37,382 nucleotides of DNA from Fusarium oxysporum f. sp. lycopersici 4287 (taxonomy: Eukaryota; Ascomycota; Sordariomycetes; Hypocreales; Nectriaceae): NCBI RefSeq assembly GCF_000149955.1, contig NW_017264854.1:27718-65099 (forward strand). Direction: 5' to 3'. A model generated the notes under the pieces. It saw only the letters and a list, made by a program, of their open reading frames with translations. It was not told where the DNA came from and made no database searches. Shown piece after piece: positions 1 through 10,101 of this stretch; position 1 is the first letter of the stretch; the number at the start of each line of letters is the position of its first letter. Position numbers and translations under genes: made by a program.

Positions 1-805
1 AATTCAGAAGACAGCCAAGATGTCAGCCTGTTATGCAATAGAATTGTATATGATGCCACAGAAAGGAGTGACTAAAGCGAAGATTATAATTCTCAATCGA
101 ATGAGAGCAGATCTATGAATGGAGAGGAAGCTACTAGATGGAGTTGGCAGGCATTCTAGAAAGGTCGATCCAGCCCTGCCTGGAAAATATACTCGCCTGG
201 TATACAACCAACTATCATGGAAAGAGGCCAGTATGCTTGTGCAGCTTAGAACCGGAATAGCGCGATTAAATGGTTATCTCTATCAGATCAGGGCAGCACC
301 GACGGATGAGTGCCTATGTAGGCGGGCGAAGGAAACGGTAGAGCATTTCCTCTTTCGATGCGTGAATCCTTTCATCTTGGGGGTAAGGCAGCATCAGCGG
401 TCAGGAATAGACGCCAAACATAGATGCAGTACAAGCCACAATCAGATTCGCGATTGCTACTGGTCGCCTAGAACAGAGATGACAGGAACACCACTAACCT
501 AGCAACATTTTATCAATACTAACCGATAACCTATAACGCCCTCAAATAGTCAACAGCGGGCATCGCTTCAGTTGCCGAAGATAGGAAACTGAACACTTGG
601 AGGAAATACCCTTTAAGCTGACCTGCTACTACTAACACCAAGGAGGACCAAGAAGAGCGATGACTGGACTGGGAGGAACAAGGCGAGAATCGTATGGGCT
701 TGACGAGAGTAAGGCAATAACTAGCGAAGTGTATGTACCTTTAGCTTCAGAGCCTATTGGGCGTTGGCCTACCGGGCGTAATAAACTTGTATTGTATTCA
801 CTCCG
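1..805 (+). mobile_element. LINE (Tad1/I-like) 3' end, decayed
   Basis: This is the 3' terminus of a non-LTR retrotransposon. The frame from about 119 to 480 carries the C-terminal tail of fungal LINE ORF2 proteins: a segment with LPGKYTRLVYNQLSW, then LRTGIARLNGYLYQIRAAPTD, then a C-x-C...ETVEHFLFRC zinc-knuckle-like motif. Only a poor, stop-ridden reading continues upstream of 119, so the copy is broken and also cut by the window edge. The 3' untranslated part runs to about 805 and ends in CCGGGCGTAATAAACTTGTA. Nearly the same tail recurs at 33461-33495, so one LINE family left both. A palindrome, CTCCGTTTTAATACGGAG, follows at 801-818. The family assignment rests on motif recognition; the exact 3' end is inferred. 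Confidence 0.75.
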
Positions 806-971
806 TTTTAATACGGAGGTCAACTACGGAAGTTCCCCCCGTCTTGTACAGTATCCCCTCCACTGTGTTAAGGCTCCAGTCGGGTCACTACAGGGATGTC
901 TGACCAGTAAAACCACACAATATGAATGGTACATTATTCCCCACCTAAATTGACCTGTGATAGAAGTCCCA

Positions 972-2320
972 TCAATATTTTGAGTTACAAATCGCGACGT
1001 CACACTGCTTACATCCCCACCTTGATTGATGCCTCCTTTTATTGCTGCTAACCAGCCCCAAAGGCTTCCTTGAGCTCCTTGACCTAGGCCTCCCAAGCTG
1101 ACAATCCTGACAAACAACGCAATTACCTTTTTTTCCTCTTCGGACATATTTATGCTGTGCCACGGGCGTAAATTCATCCCCAGCCCGAAATCTCCGCCTT
1201 GGCTGACTTTCCTTGTAGAATGCTTTGAATAGCTTGTTATAAATGCGCCGGCGCTAATATTTATGATTTGTATATTGCTTCCAATGAGGCTGGCCGTGGA
1301 GTCGGAAAAGGAAGCTAATCACAAGGACCACATCCAACAGGAAGGCCCAAGCGAGAGCCTGCCAAGCGTCGCGGCGAATAGCATGGTGGTAGCCCTGATA
1401 TGCCCTCCTCTGGTCTCCTCGACCCATATGATTCATCTTATTATTATATACAGCAGCCACGGTAGGGGTTGATATGAGCTTGACTGGCTTGTCGCCAAAA
1501 AAATCGCTCTATTGGCCGTGCTGTACCGTATCAATTCATGAAATTGGGTATCGTCTGTGGATCCAAGCCACTTCGCTTATTTGGCAAATGATCCTATTTA
1601 GCAAAATGTCAGATCTTTATTGCTTTATCCACCAATTATAGCTGCAGAATAGCACTAGCGGGATCCACAGGCGCTACCCAATTCCATGAGTTGGTACGGT
1701 AGAAGTCGTTGACGGCCGCTTCCTCCACCCCTCACATCTCTCATCGCCCTTAAACAAGGTTGATAGGAATAACACGAGGGCATTATCCTTCCATGCGATT
1801 TGGTTTACCTATAGTAAGAATAGATAAGTTAGTAAGGAAATCATAGCTAACAGTCATGGCTTTCTACCTGGTTATCTGGGGTAGGGATGGCTTTGATCTC
1901 GTCAAATTTGAACCCTGATTTCCTTGATTTATCGTTCTTGGCATCAATGAGCTCCTTAAAGATGACGCAGTTAGGGCGGGCTGTGCCTGTAGCGCCGTGG
2001 TCGCGCTGACGGAGAGAAAGGGGTCTGGCGATAAGAAGATATTATCCACAAAGACGTGATATATCGAATTCGGCAGTAGGTTTATAAGGCGATGACGGCG
2101 CTCTGAGTCGAGTTCAACGCGATCACTTTATCCCCATCGTCTGTGAGGATGTGGATAACTTCTTCAACCTTATCAGCCTCGCTAGCTTCCCTCTCTCGGC
2201 TGGCTTTTCCTCTTCTTCCTCCTCGGCTGCGGCCGCGGCGGCCGCCTCTCCCTCTTTGAGATACCGATTTCTTCCTCTTTGAACTTTCAACGCTAGCAGG
2301 ACCATGCCCTGCACCGGGCT
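972..2320 (-). pseudogene. piggyBac-like transposase, decayed
   Basis: The minus strand reads through most of a piggyBac (DDE_Tnp_1_7) transposase in shifted frames. In order these are: YHVFVDNIFLSPDPF (around 2060, first catalytic Asp), ATGTARPNC (around 1985), AIPTPDNQ, a 59-nt intron (1809-1867), VNQIAWKDNALVLFLST, a proline/lysine stretch, PVKLISTPTVAAVY, then MNHMGRGDQ (around 1430), and a C-terminal cysteine cluster CVVCQDC...CKQCDVAIC ending at 972. Family members usually have MNxVDxxDQ, so the catalytic Asp is Gly here. There are frameshifts near 2085, near 2000 and in a T7 run at 1501-1507, a stop near 1250, and a MITE insertion at 1526-1699. I see no N-terminal domain. The element is dead; no clear TTAA-flanked ends were found. 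Confidence 0.85.
1526..1699. mobile_element. 174-bp MITE with long inverted repeats, TA target site
   Basis: The two ends are inverted repeats of about 38 bp with roughly six mismatches. The left end starts CCGTATCAATTCATGAAAT and the right end, read in reverse complement, starts CCGTACCAACTCATGGAAT. Both continue through GGGTA and CTGTGGATCC. TA dinucleotides flank both sides (1524-1525 and 1700-1701). Dropping the insert and one TA rejoins piggyBac coding sequence on either side, which fixes the boundaries. The TA duplication suggests mobilisation by a Tc1/mariner or pogo transposase. No coding capacity is seen inside. Confidence 0.85.
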
Positions 2321-2323
2321 GGT

Positions 2324-2358
2324 GAGAGTAGACGAGTGAACTTCACTCGTCTACTCTC
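2324..2358. repeat. perfect 35-bp palindrome
   Basis: Arms GAGAGTAGACGAGTGAA (2324-2340) and its exact reverse complement (2342-2358) flank a single C. Weaker pairing continues outward (GGTGA... against ...ATCACC). It lies where the recognisable piggyBac frame stops and unrelated coding debris begins, so it may be an element end or an inverted-duplication junction. Confidence 0.8.
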
Positions 2359-2374
2359 GCATCACCCATAGCTA

Positions 2375-2925
2375 CCTCGTGGCCTGTTCGTGCATGCGAC
2401 TAGGCTCATCTGCCTTCTTCGACTCCTCGATTACCTGCCCTTTGACCGCCTGGATTTCTTGCTGAAGCTGTCGGATCGTGCAGTTGTCCGCTCATCATCT
2501 GCGTCGCCGTTCGCTGATTCCCATCAACGCGTCTCAGAGTCTCTCAAGCATCTGCTTCTGTTCACTCATGAGACGGGTCGACGTCTCCTGGAGCATCCCT
2601 CGGAGCATGGTCCGCATGAGCGACACGTCGTTGCCCATCGCGTCTCCCATCATCAGTGATTCTCCAACCCTGTCGGCCGGTCCGTTCTCACCTTCACTCC
2701 CACCTTCGTGCGACTGCTGTGACCACATATTCCTTATCGTGTCCGTCTTTTTCTCGGGCCACCTGCAGCTTTTCCTGCAGTTTTGCCGTAGGCTTCGTAG
2801 TTCTCGAAGACCGACGCGTCGCGGCGACGGAATCTCCATTATCTCCCACCTTGGACCAGGATCTCTTCAGCAATCGCATCCATTTCGCGGCAAAAACGCT
2901 CACGGCTGCGCCGGCTTTCATATTT
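2375..2925 (-). pseudogene. decayed coding stretch, coiled-coil-like
   Basis: Two minus-strand frames carry protein-like sequence. One has a Ser/Arg/Lys-rich part with RRSSRTTKPTAKLQEKLQ (about 2750-2830). The other has a Met-rich helical part with LMRTMLRGMLQETSTRLMSE (about 2560-2620), followed by a likely coil QLQQEIQAVKGQVIEESKKA (about 2405-2465). Frameshifts and stops separate them. I do not recognise the family. It could be the N-terminal region of the neighbouring piggyBac element or a separate retroelement gag-like piece. Confidence 0.35.
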
Positions 2926-2934
2926 CCCTAACTA

Positions 2935-2967
2935 AAAGACTGTAAAGACTGTAAAGATTGTAAAGAT
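2935..2967. repeat. short 9-bp tandem repeat
   Basis: Three to four copies of CTGTAAAGA-like units (third unit TTGTAAAGA) lie about 170 bp past the EZH2 stop codon, possibly just beyond its 3' untranslated region. No function is apparent. Confidence 0.6.
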
Positions 2968-3132
2968 TCGGCAGGGGCTGCCCAATAGCTGTTAAGGCGT
3001 GGTGGAGCGAACTGGCTTCACTGCCTTGCGCGGGTGGACCTGACGGGCCGACAAGTTTTGGGACCATAGAAGGCTTCAAAAAGTGTAGCACGTAAGGTGT
3101 AGTAGGCGTATCAACATGGTATAGCACCCCTA

Positions 3133-6100
3133 TCAATTCCTATCTTCTAAACCGCCGTCAATTTCCATGGCCTGCCGCCCTTGCAAGCCAAGTGCCATCA
3201 CCAGTGGTTGTGTCACTTCCGGAGTTCCAGTCTGAGGCTGACCTGGCGTCATGGCTACTGGTTGTTCGGGCATCGGGGAGGGGGCGGGCTTCGGCGCCCT
3301 GTGTGGATGCTTTCTAGGCCTTCCACTGTCGGGTCTGGTTCCGCCCCGTTTCCCCCATGTCCTGGGCTCACCTCGAGACTTGCCCATATGCTCGGCCACT
3401 GCTGACTTTAGTGGCCGACGTGCTCGTTTTCGAAGACTGCCCGAACTCTTCCCTAACGCAAAGTCCGAGTCAATTGTTGACGGAGACCCGGCGCAAGACC
3501 CAGTCGCATCTGTTGCCGTTGGATGATACTCGTCCTCCTCAGAGTCATCCTGTATTTCTCGCTTCCGCTTTCGCGGTAGTTTTGGTATAAATTCGGGCGA
3601 CTCGTACATTTCCAAGTCCTCGTCTTCAAGGTCTTGATGTGAGGCCGTCTTGGCCTTGCCAGGCTTCTTTTTGTCAGACTTCTTTTTGCCAGACTTGGGC
3701 GCTTTTCTGGCTACTCCCTGTTTATGATCGACCCGGTTTGGACGGCGTGTCCGCTTCTTGGCCTCGTCAGACATCTCTCCCGCCTTATGGTCGAGCACCT
3801 TCTTGGTCAGATTTGGGAAGTTCTCGCCATAGTTGAAGAAGAGTTCCTCGCCAGCCTGAATGTCACGCGTCGCAGTGAATTTAATCCGGTATTCGCCATT
3901 GACGTAAAGAATTTGAGGCGTGATGTTGCAGCCACGCTTGTCGCCGCCTGACTTCTCCGATGCATGGTTGATGTAACGGCTCAGGTTACCATATAAAGCT
4001 GCGTCCACCCACATGCCTTCATTTTCGAGAAGAGTGAAGACGTACGAGATGTTGGATTCTTCATCGAATACATCACCGCGTCTGGCCTCTCTCCGAACGC
4101 CTTCGTCATGGGTGATGAGTTCTCCAACATACTCGATGATGAAATCACCCTGTGCGATACATTCAGCTGCGAAAAGCCCGTAGCCAACTCCCTCTAGCTG
4201 GCTTTGGCCTAACGCGAGAGCCTTGGTAAGACCACGCTGTAAAGAACAGTTCTGGCAGCCAGTCGCGTGGATGAGTTCATCTTCGGCATTTTCAGGATCA
4301 GCCCTCTCCAGAACGCCACAGGTACCGCAGAGATCCGGATCGCACTCGCGGTGCAGCTGCACACAAATACATGGCCTATCCTTTTGTTTCGCAAGACAAG
4401 TTTTGCCTTGCAAATGGCAGGCGCAGCCAGTGAATTTGTACGCGCAATTCTCCACCGTGCATCCGCAGTACTTCTCACATAAATATCCATACTGGACACA
4501 AATGCAATTTTCCTGGGTGCATGGTCCTTCGTGGAAGCACGGCTCAATCAGCTCACGCTGTTGATGCTCGTGGCTGCGTGTGCGATTTTCCCAGTCGCCA
4601 ATGAGCGCCTTTTTGAAGCGATCATACCATGAGACCGTCTTAATTGGCGTCTTGCTGACTGGCTCGCGCGGAGGCAGTCTGATGCCGAGGCGTTCATACT
4701 CGTGGAAAACGTCGCGGCAGTCGCGGTCAAGAAGGTGGGCAACAATGCAGAAGGGGTCTGTTTTGACGCGACTGTGGTCGGCTGTCACAATCATGGATCG
4801 CATAACGATGTGCTCTTCCGGCGTCCAAGGTCGCTGCGCAGAGTTTACTACGGAAGTGGTCGATGTTTGGTAGCAGCTGCGTTTGCAGGGGTTAGGAGGA
4901 TGCCCATTGGCGACGTTGACCTTATCGGACGGGATGCGTCGTCTTCGCCGGAGGGTATCCGAGAGGCGAGGCAGCATCGAAAGGGAGCGTTTGCTGTTGG
5001 AAGCATCGTACTCTCCATGCTCGCAAGAATGGCTGAAGCAGATGAGACAGCCAAGAATACAATAAGTTCCCAAATTGAATTCGACAGCCTCAAATTCGTT
5101 TTCGTTTAGAGAGAGAGAGCCGTTCTTGGCCGTCGGTTTGGTGTCCATGATGCTGTCGACAGACTCGTCGAGCAAGAGGACATCTCGGAGCGCAATCTGT
5201 TTCGTCGAAGATTCGTTTTGATAGAATACACAATGAAATGCTTCTATGAACATTTCGACAGCCCTGTTGGCCTCAGGAGGGGTACTGGACTCGGCTGGGC
5301 GATGGGCGTTGAGGATGTCGGACTTCTGTCGGGGCGTGATCGCATCATCGGGTGCCCGATTTGCCATGTACCGGATCAGAGTTGATTTATCGCAGCCGGG
5401 AAGCCTGAGCCTGTCCAGCCAATTTTCAAGGTAGAGCGAGACAGTCAAGGCGAATTCCGAGCGGACAGTTACGCGTACCTTCTCCTCACGACTCATGGGC
5501 TTAAATCCAGATTTGCGGTCGATGTCCTCCAGCTCCTGCAACCAAACGTTGTACTTTGACTCCTCAGAGCCCTCAAGGTCCCTCAGGTGGGGAACAAATG
5601 TCAGCATCGTGTTTGGGGTGAGGATATTCTTCTTAATTTCTACGTGGTGAAAGCGATACCGGGGAACACGCTCTTCGTCAGTCTGGATAGGTCTAGCCTC
5701 ATAGTAATCCTCACGTTTGTTGCTCTTGGGCTTGGAGTGTTCCTGTTTCCAGATGTCAGTATCGATTTATCAAAGTGTATGGGGTCGACTACTTTGAATT
5801 TGATTCTCATCGTGTCAGCCTCGTCCGCTAATGTAGGTTTGCTGCTGAGGCCGGCAAAGAGATCCTTGCCTGTGAGAACACGGCGCTCCACAGGCTTGGT
5901 GGATTCGATGATGTAGGATGTCATGCGTGCATGTCCGTCTTTGATATCTTGGCGAAATGTGGTCAAGGCTTGAACGATGCGAGAGACATCCCATTCCGGC
6001 TTTCGCGGGGTATGATACTCAGGGCTTATAGCCTTGACATGTTGAATCGCTTTGGGAGAACGATGCTCCGAGGACGGCATCGCCTGCTGATGCCCCAGGT

Positions 6101-6500
6101 TGGGGTGTCGCACGCCAGACGACCTTGCCATGTCTTGGGCATCATCCGATTTACCATTTGACGTGGTCACCTTTTGCACTGGCCTGAACGTCGGCTGCGA
6201 CGGACGAGATGGCTCAAATGAGTGAAAGCTGGATTGGCCAGGTCGTTTCTGAGGCGGGCTGATGGGCGTCTGGCTGGGACTACCAGCTTCGTCGATCAAG
6301 CAAAATCGGGCATTAGTGGTCTCGAGACGAGCGGGCTGTGGCGATGGTGATCTTTGTGGAAGAGAAGCATTATTCCCAAGATCGCTTGAATCGTCCAAGC
6401 TCAGGTTGATTACATCGATTTGTGTTGGAGGACGAGCAGGAGCAGGAGCTGGAGCTGGACTTCGGATTGGGCGTGGAGCCATGGCTGCGGTTGACATCAT
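3133..6500 (-). CDS. EZH2/KMT6 Polycomb H3K27 methyltransferase
   Basis: This is the catalytic subunit of Polycomb repressive complex 2, which methylates histone H3 lysine 27 in the nucleus. Exon 1 is 6500-5793 and exon 2 is 5742-3133. The 50-nt intron (5743-5792) has donor GTAGTC, branch-like ACTGAC and acceptor AACAG; splicing joins the two frames exactly, giving about 1105 aa. The start is the first ATG in the frame (6500), with a stop just upstream. In order: a disordered Pro/Ser-rich N-terminus (1-150), fungal KMT6 N-terminal region (about 160-480), a Cys cluster YCILGCLICFSHSCEHGEYD (about 463-482), a CXC/pre-SET region rich in CxC pairs (about 638-736), the SET domain (about 749-881) with GVGYGLFA, SRYINHAS and ELFFNYGENFP, and a Lys/Arg-rich tail of over 200 residues. 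All main SET motifs are present. A hAT element sits 256 bp upstream of the start. Confidence 0.95.
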
Positions 6501-6755
6501 TGTCAAGGTTTTCTAGATTGACCCTCTCCTTCACTCGCAGCTGCATGCACCATTCTGCAATGAAAGCGGTCTCGTGGTTGATGGTGAATTGAAAGAAAGG
6601 GCGACGCAGGCTGCGAGTTTGCCCCGGCAGTTGAACGGAGGTTAGTTTGAGATGGGTCTTGAGAACCCTGAATGGAAAGATGCGTGTGGCAAAATAGAGG
6701 GTGCAGGTTCTGACTGGTGAGCAGGTGCGGCCAAAGGCGCGAATGAACCCCGCTG
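6501..6755 (-). promoter_or_regulatory. EZH2 upstream region, cut short by hAT insertion
   Basis: Only 255 bp separate the EZH2 start codon from the terminal repeat of the hAT element. No clear TATA box is visible. Any promoter sequence farther upstream has either been displaced by 3.1 kb or replaced by transposon sequence. Confidence 0.5.
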
Positions 6756-9700
6756 CAGCGCTGCCCTCAAATCAAACAAATCAAATCCGGGGTCATATTT
6801 GAGATATTTGATAACTCTCAAGACTGGATTTGTTGTTTGAAATATTTATTCAAATATTTCAAATATTTCAAATCTGGCTCTCTATGCTTCCATGCTAACA
6901 TCTCCAATCTCCCATTGGACCTCCTCCCCCCCACCTATTGTCGCCCCTAGCTTCACCGCACCATGTCTGACCCAGTTCTTAAGGCATTGTAACTTCTCCA
7001 GCGTTTCCGTCGTCATCGAAAGCCTCTGCGTCGTCAGCGTTAGCTTGGCTAGGCTGAACGACCTCTCGCAATCAGTCGCCATCGCCGGTATCGCGAGTAT
7101 ATCGAGAGCCAATTGGCTGATCATCGGGAATTGTCCCTGGTGAGCCATCCACCACTCGATTGGATCCTCAGTCTCTTGCGGCTCTAGCCGCAGATACCGC
7201 TCAAGCTCGCTTCCCATCACCGTGGTCTTCGCTGTCCTGCTTTTAATCCATTGCTTGAACACGCTAACTTCAGTTGTCGTCCTTGGTACGCTTAAGGATG
7301 TCGATGTGTCCATGATCATCTTCTGCTGCTCATCCACCGGCCGGTTGCAGTGGTACCAACGGTCCAAGTAGTCAGACAGTCCAATTTTGGCATCCCTCAC
7401 CCACACAAGCTGCTCTTCCGACGCCCAGTTCACCTCCAGATAGTTCATGCCGAGTGATGGGTGGAGGATGATGGATGCAGCGAACAACGGTGAGTCTCCA
7501 AGCTTGGTGTAGTACTCGTTTAGTTTCTGCCAGGCAGTCATGATGGACAGTCTTAAATAGTGTCGGTGATCCTTTCCCATGTCATCGATTCCTAATGATC
7601 CTGATGGCTTGCCTGATCCATCATCGCATTGTCTCGAGCCACGATCTGACAAGGGGCCTTGCCTGGACTTTCGCGGATGGATATCCGTCTCGCAATCCCT
7701 AAATCGAGCAGGAAGCTGCCGGTTACGGTCTGGTCGCCCTCGAGCCAGCTCGGCCTGCGAGTTGGTGTCCTGCCCCCCTGCCTCGTCTGGAACGGCATGA
7801 TGGAACAGCTTCCGATCCTCTAGGTGTTCCAGCAAGTACTCCATACCCGTCATCACTTCCCAGAGCCGTCTGTTACCTCCTTCGCTGCCCCAGCCCTGCG
7901 TTCTCATAGTCTGTAGATAGAATGGCTCAAGAATAAGTTTGATTTCTGCCAACAGTCTCCAGTCATCTCCCTTCAGCATGTCGGCCTCCGGTAGCCATTT
8001 CTCCACTTCTGGGTGGACCAAGAACGCCCTGATGTCTCCCTGCTTGATGAGCGCTCGAGAGATCATGAGATAAGTGGAGTTCCATCTCGTATCGTTATTC
8101 ATTACGACCTCTAGCTCTGCCGTCGACTCACTCGCCAAGAGGTATTCTTGTGCTTCGTCGTTCTCGCATGAGATCCTTTTGAAGAGCTCACACCTCTGAG
8201 GGGAAGATCTGATGAATTTGACAACATTGTGGAGCTTTCCCACCGGCCCTTTCTTTCTCCAGTGTCGTAGGTCATCCTCGCGCCGGCCGAGAAGATCAAA
8301 TACCTGCGATTCGGCCTCGAAAGACTCGAAATCTTCGCCGTAGAGAAAGGCGCGAGCAACCAGGTTCAGGATATGCCCATAGCAGCGCATACGTCTGGCC
8401 CGAACGTCCGCCAGACTCATCTCTGCGTCGAGATCTCCGTAAAAGTTCACGAGACAGCTGTCGTTTGAAGATGCGTTGTCCGAGATCACGGTTCCGACTC
8501 GGTCCTCTATCTTCCATTCTCGCACAACTTGCCCGAGCGTCACCGCAAGACTTTCTCCGCTATGACACCCGAGCTGGCGACGGAGTGCCAATAGGCGCGA
8601 CTGGTGCTTGCCCTGGCGGTCAAGAAAATGAGCTGTGACTGCCATAACAGCATGCCGATTAGGCGATGTCCACAGGTCGAACCCCAGATGGATTTTAGTA
8701 AGGGCATCTGAGAGCTCCTGCTTGATCTCATCTTTCTTAGACTTGTATGTGTCATCCAGCAAACGGCCCATCGATTGCCGGCTCCATGGTATCTGGTCAG
8801 CTAGGTGAGGGTCAAGCTGCCAAGCGAGCTGCTGAAAGAATGTATCGCTGAAGAAGGAAAAAGGAACATTGGTGTTGATCAGAAGTCCCAGGCTCAGTTC
8901 TCGGATCATCTTGACTCTAGCACGCGGCACGGCGCTGTACTGCAAGCGTCGTCGCTTGGGCCGTTCAGATTCATCGGTTGACAGATCTGGATCAGCTGCT
9001 TGACTGCTCTCGAAAATCCTGTGAGACCTGGCGTTGGTCAATAGTGCTCAAGCTCGCGACGTCACATTCACATTCACATACTTGCGGAGATGGTCCGCTG
9101 CCGAACTCGTAGCAGCAGCGGCGAAGAACTCAGGCTGACCCTTCGCGTCACACAAACGACAGGCCCAGTAAGGACTCAAAGGACTATCGTTAGTGTCGAT
9201 CTCAACAAGAAAAAATCCATGGCGCTTGATCCAGCTCTTCCGGCCCTTCGAGCCCTTCCGGGACAAGGACTCTTCCAAAACATATCGTTTGTTCCTCCAC
9301 ACTGCTCGCGGAAGATCTGCAACAGTAGGGTGGTCTGGCAATGCCGACTGCGTCGTCAGCTCGAATTGACTCGCCAAATTCCTCGGTGGTCGAAGAAAAG
9401 AAAAGGCAGAGGGTGGAGGCGAAGGAAGCATGATGTCGTCGGATTCCATCGGGTTAGGCGTCGACTCGTGGGAGGAATGGTACGCGTTGAAAGGTAAACA
9501 AACTAGCACCGACGCGACTTGATGTCGCGAGGACGGGACGTAAAAGTTAAGGAGCTACTTTCTCCCCCACCAGCCTGACCGTGGTACTGGGGTAGGTCAC
9601 TAATGGAAGGCTTGATGGATGACTTTGATTGGCTGGGGTCGCTCACCAGCCAGGTTCCGGGTAAGCTGTGAAAGTGCGGTCAACGGTCTGGCAGCATGGA

Positions 9701-9847
9701 CGCTGGATGGCATATTGTGTATCAAATATATCAAATGTTATTTCAAATCGAGGATTTTGTATTTGTTTGATTGAAATAAAATTTTGGCATATTTGATTGA
9801 TTTGTTTGGCAATTTGTTTGATTGGATTTGATCTGGGGGCTGCGCTG
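6756..9847 (-). mobile_element. hAT DNA transposon, near-complete copy 1
   Basis: The element is 3092 bp with imperfect terminal inverted repeats: CAGCGCTGCCCTCAAATC on the left and CAGCGCAGCCCCCAGATC on the right in reverse complement. Subterminal TCAAATATTT / ATTTGTTTGATT motifs repeat at both ends, as hAT transposases often bind repeated short motifs there. The 8-bp flanks differ (CCCCGCTG and TTAATTGG), so there is no target-site duplication. The right flank lies inside a Tc1 transposase gene and the left flank does not, which points to a deletion or rearrangement after insertion. A second copy lies at 25288-28592. Confidence 0.9.
6882..9449 (-). CDS. hAT transposase with BED zinc finger
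   Basis: This gene encodes a cut-and-paste DNA transposase. Exon 1 is 9449-9082 and exon 2 is 9027-6882, joined across a 54-nt intron (GTATGT...GCCAG) to give about 837 aa. Splicing creates the fourth ligand of a BED finger: CRLCDAKG ... HLRKSH (about residues 120-150). Next come a basic patch PKRRRLQYS, the RNase H-like catalytic domain with KIHLGFDLWTSPNRHAVMAV and VISDNASSND, NNDTRWNSTY, and the C-terminal hAT dimerisation region DPIEWW...LALDILAIPAMATDCERSFS. I chose the first ATG in the frame (9449). No internal stops or frameshifts were seen, so this copy could be active. The degenerate second copy aligns along its whole length except the gap. Confidence 0.9.
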
Positions 9848-9849
9848 TT

Positions 9850-10101
9850 AATTGGCCTGCAGACTCAGCGGATTTAGATCCAATAGAACACCTTTGGAAG
9901 GCTTTAAAGGCCAAATTACGAAGAATTCATCCTGAATATACCAGGCTAGGGAAGAGCGAGGCTCATAGGAAATTGCTGGTCAAAAGGATCCAACATGTGT
10001 AGGAAGCCTTGCCTGACCACCTGATTTTGAAGCTAACATAGTCGGCCGCCAACAGACTTCGCACTTGCAACAAGGCCCGATGTTGGTATACAAAATGTCC
10101 A
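9850..10101 (+). pseudogene. Tc1/mariner transposase C-terminal relic
   Basis: Directly at the hAT right end, the plus strand reads NWPADSADLDPIEHLWKAL, the region around the last catalytic acidic residue of Tc1-type transposases. It continues through a short C-terminus with RLRTCNKARCWYTK (about 10048-10089). Stops at 10000-10002 and 10039-10041 break it. Everything upstream of the WPADS motif is missing, because the reading ends exactly at the hAT boundary. The matching N-terminal part is not on the other side of the hAT element. Confidence 0.85.

Noticed and set aside
632..953. Small ORFs between the LINE tail and piggyBac
   Set aside because: They lie in a LINE 3' end and in sequence next to the piggyBac C-terminus; no protein-like conservation.
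4223..4564. Plus-strand ORFs inside the EZH2 gene (also 4702-5109 and 3251-3526)
   Set aside because: Antisense shadows of a well-conserved coding exon; no motifs.
9090..9497. 135-codon plus-strand ORF
   Set aside because: Antisense to the first exon of the hAT transposase, including its BED finger.
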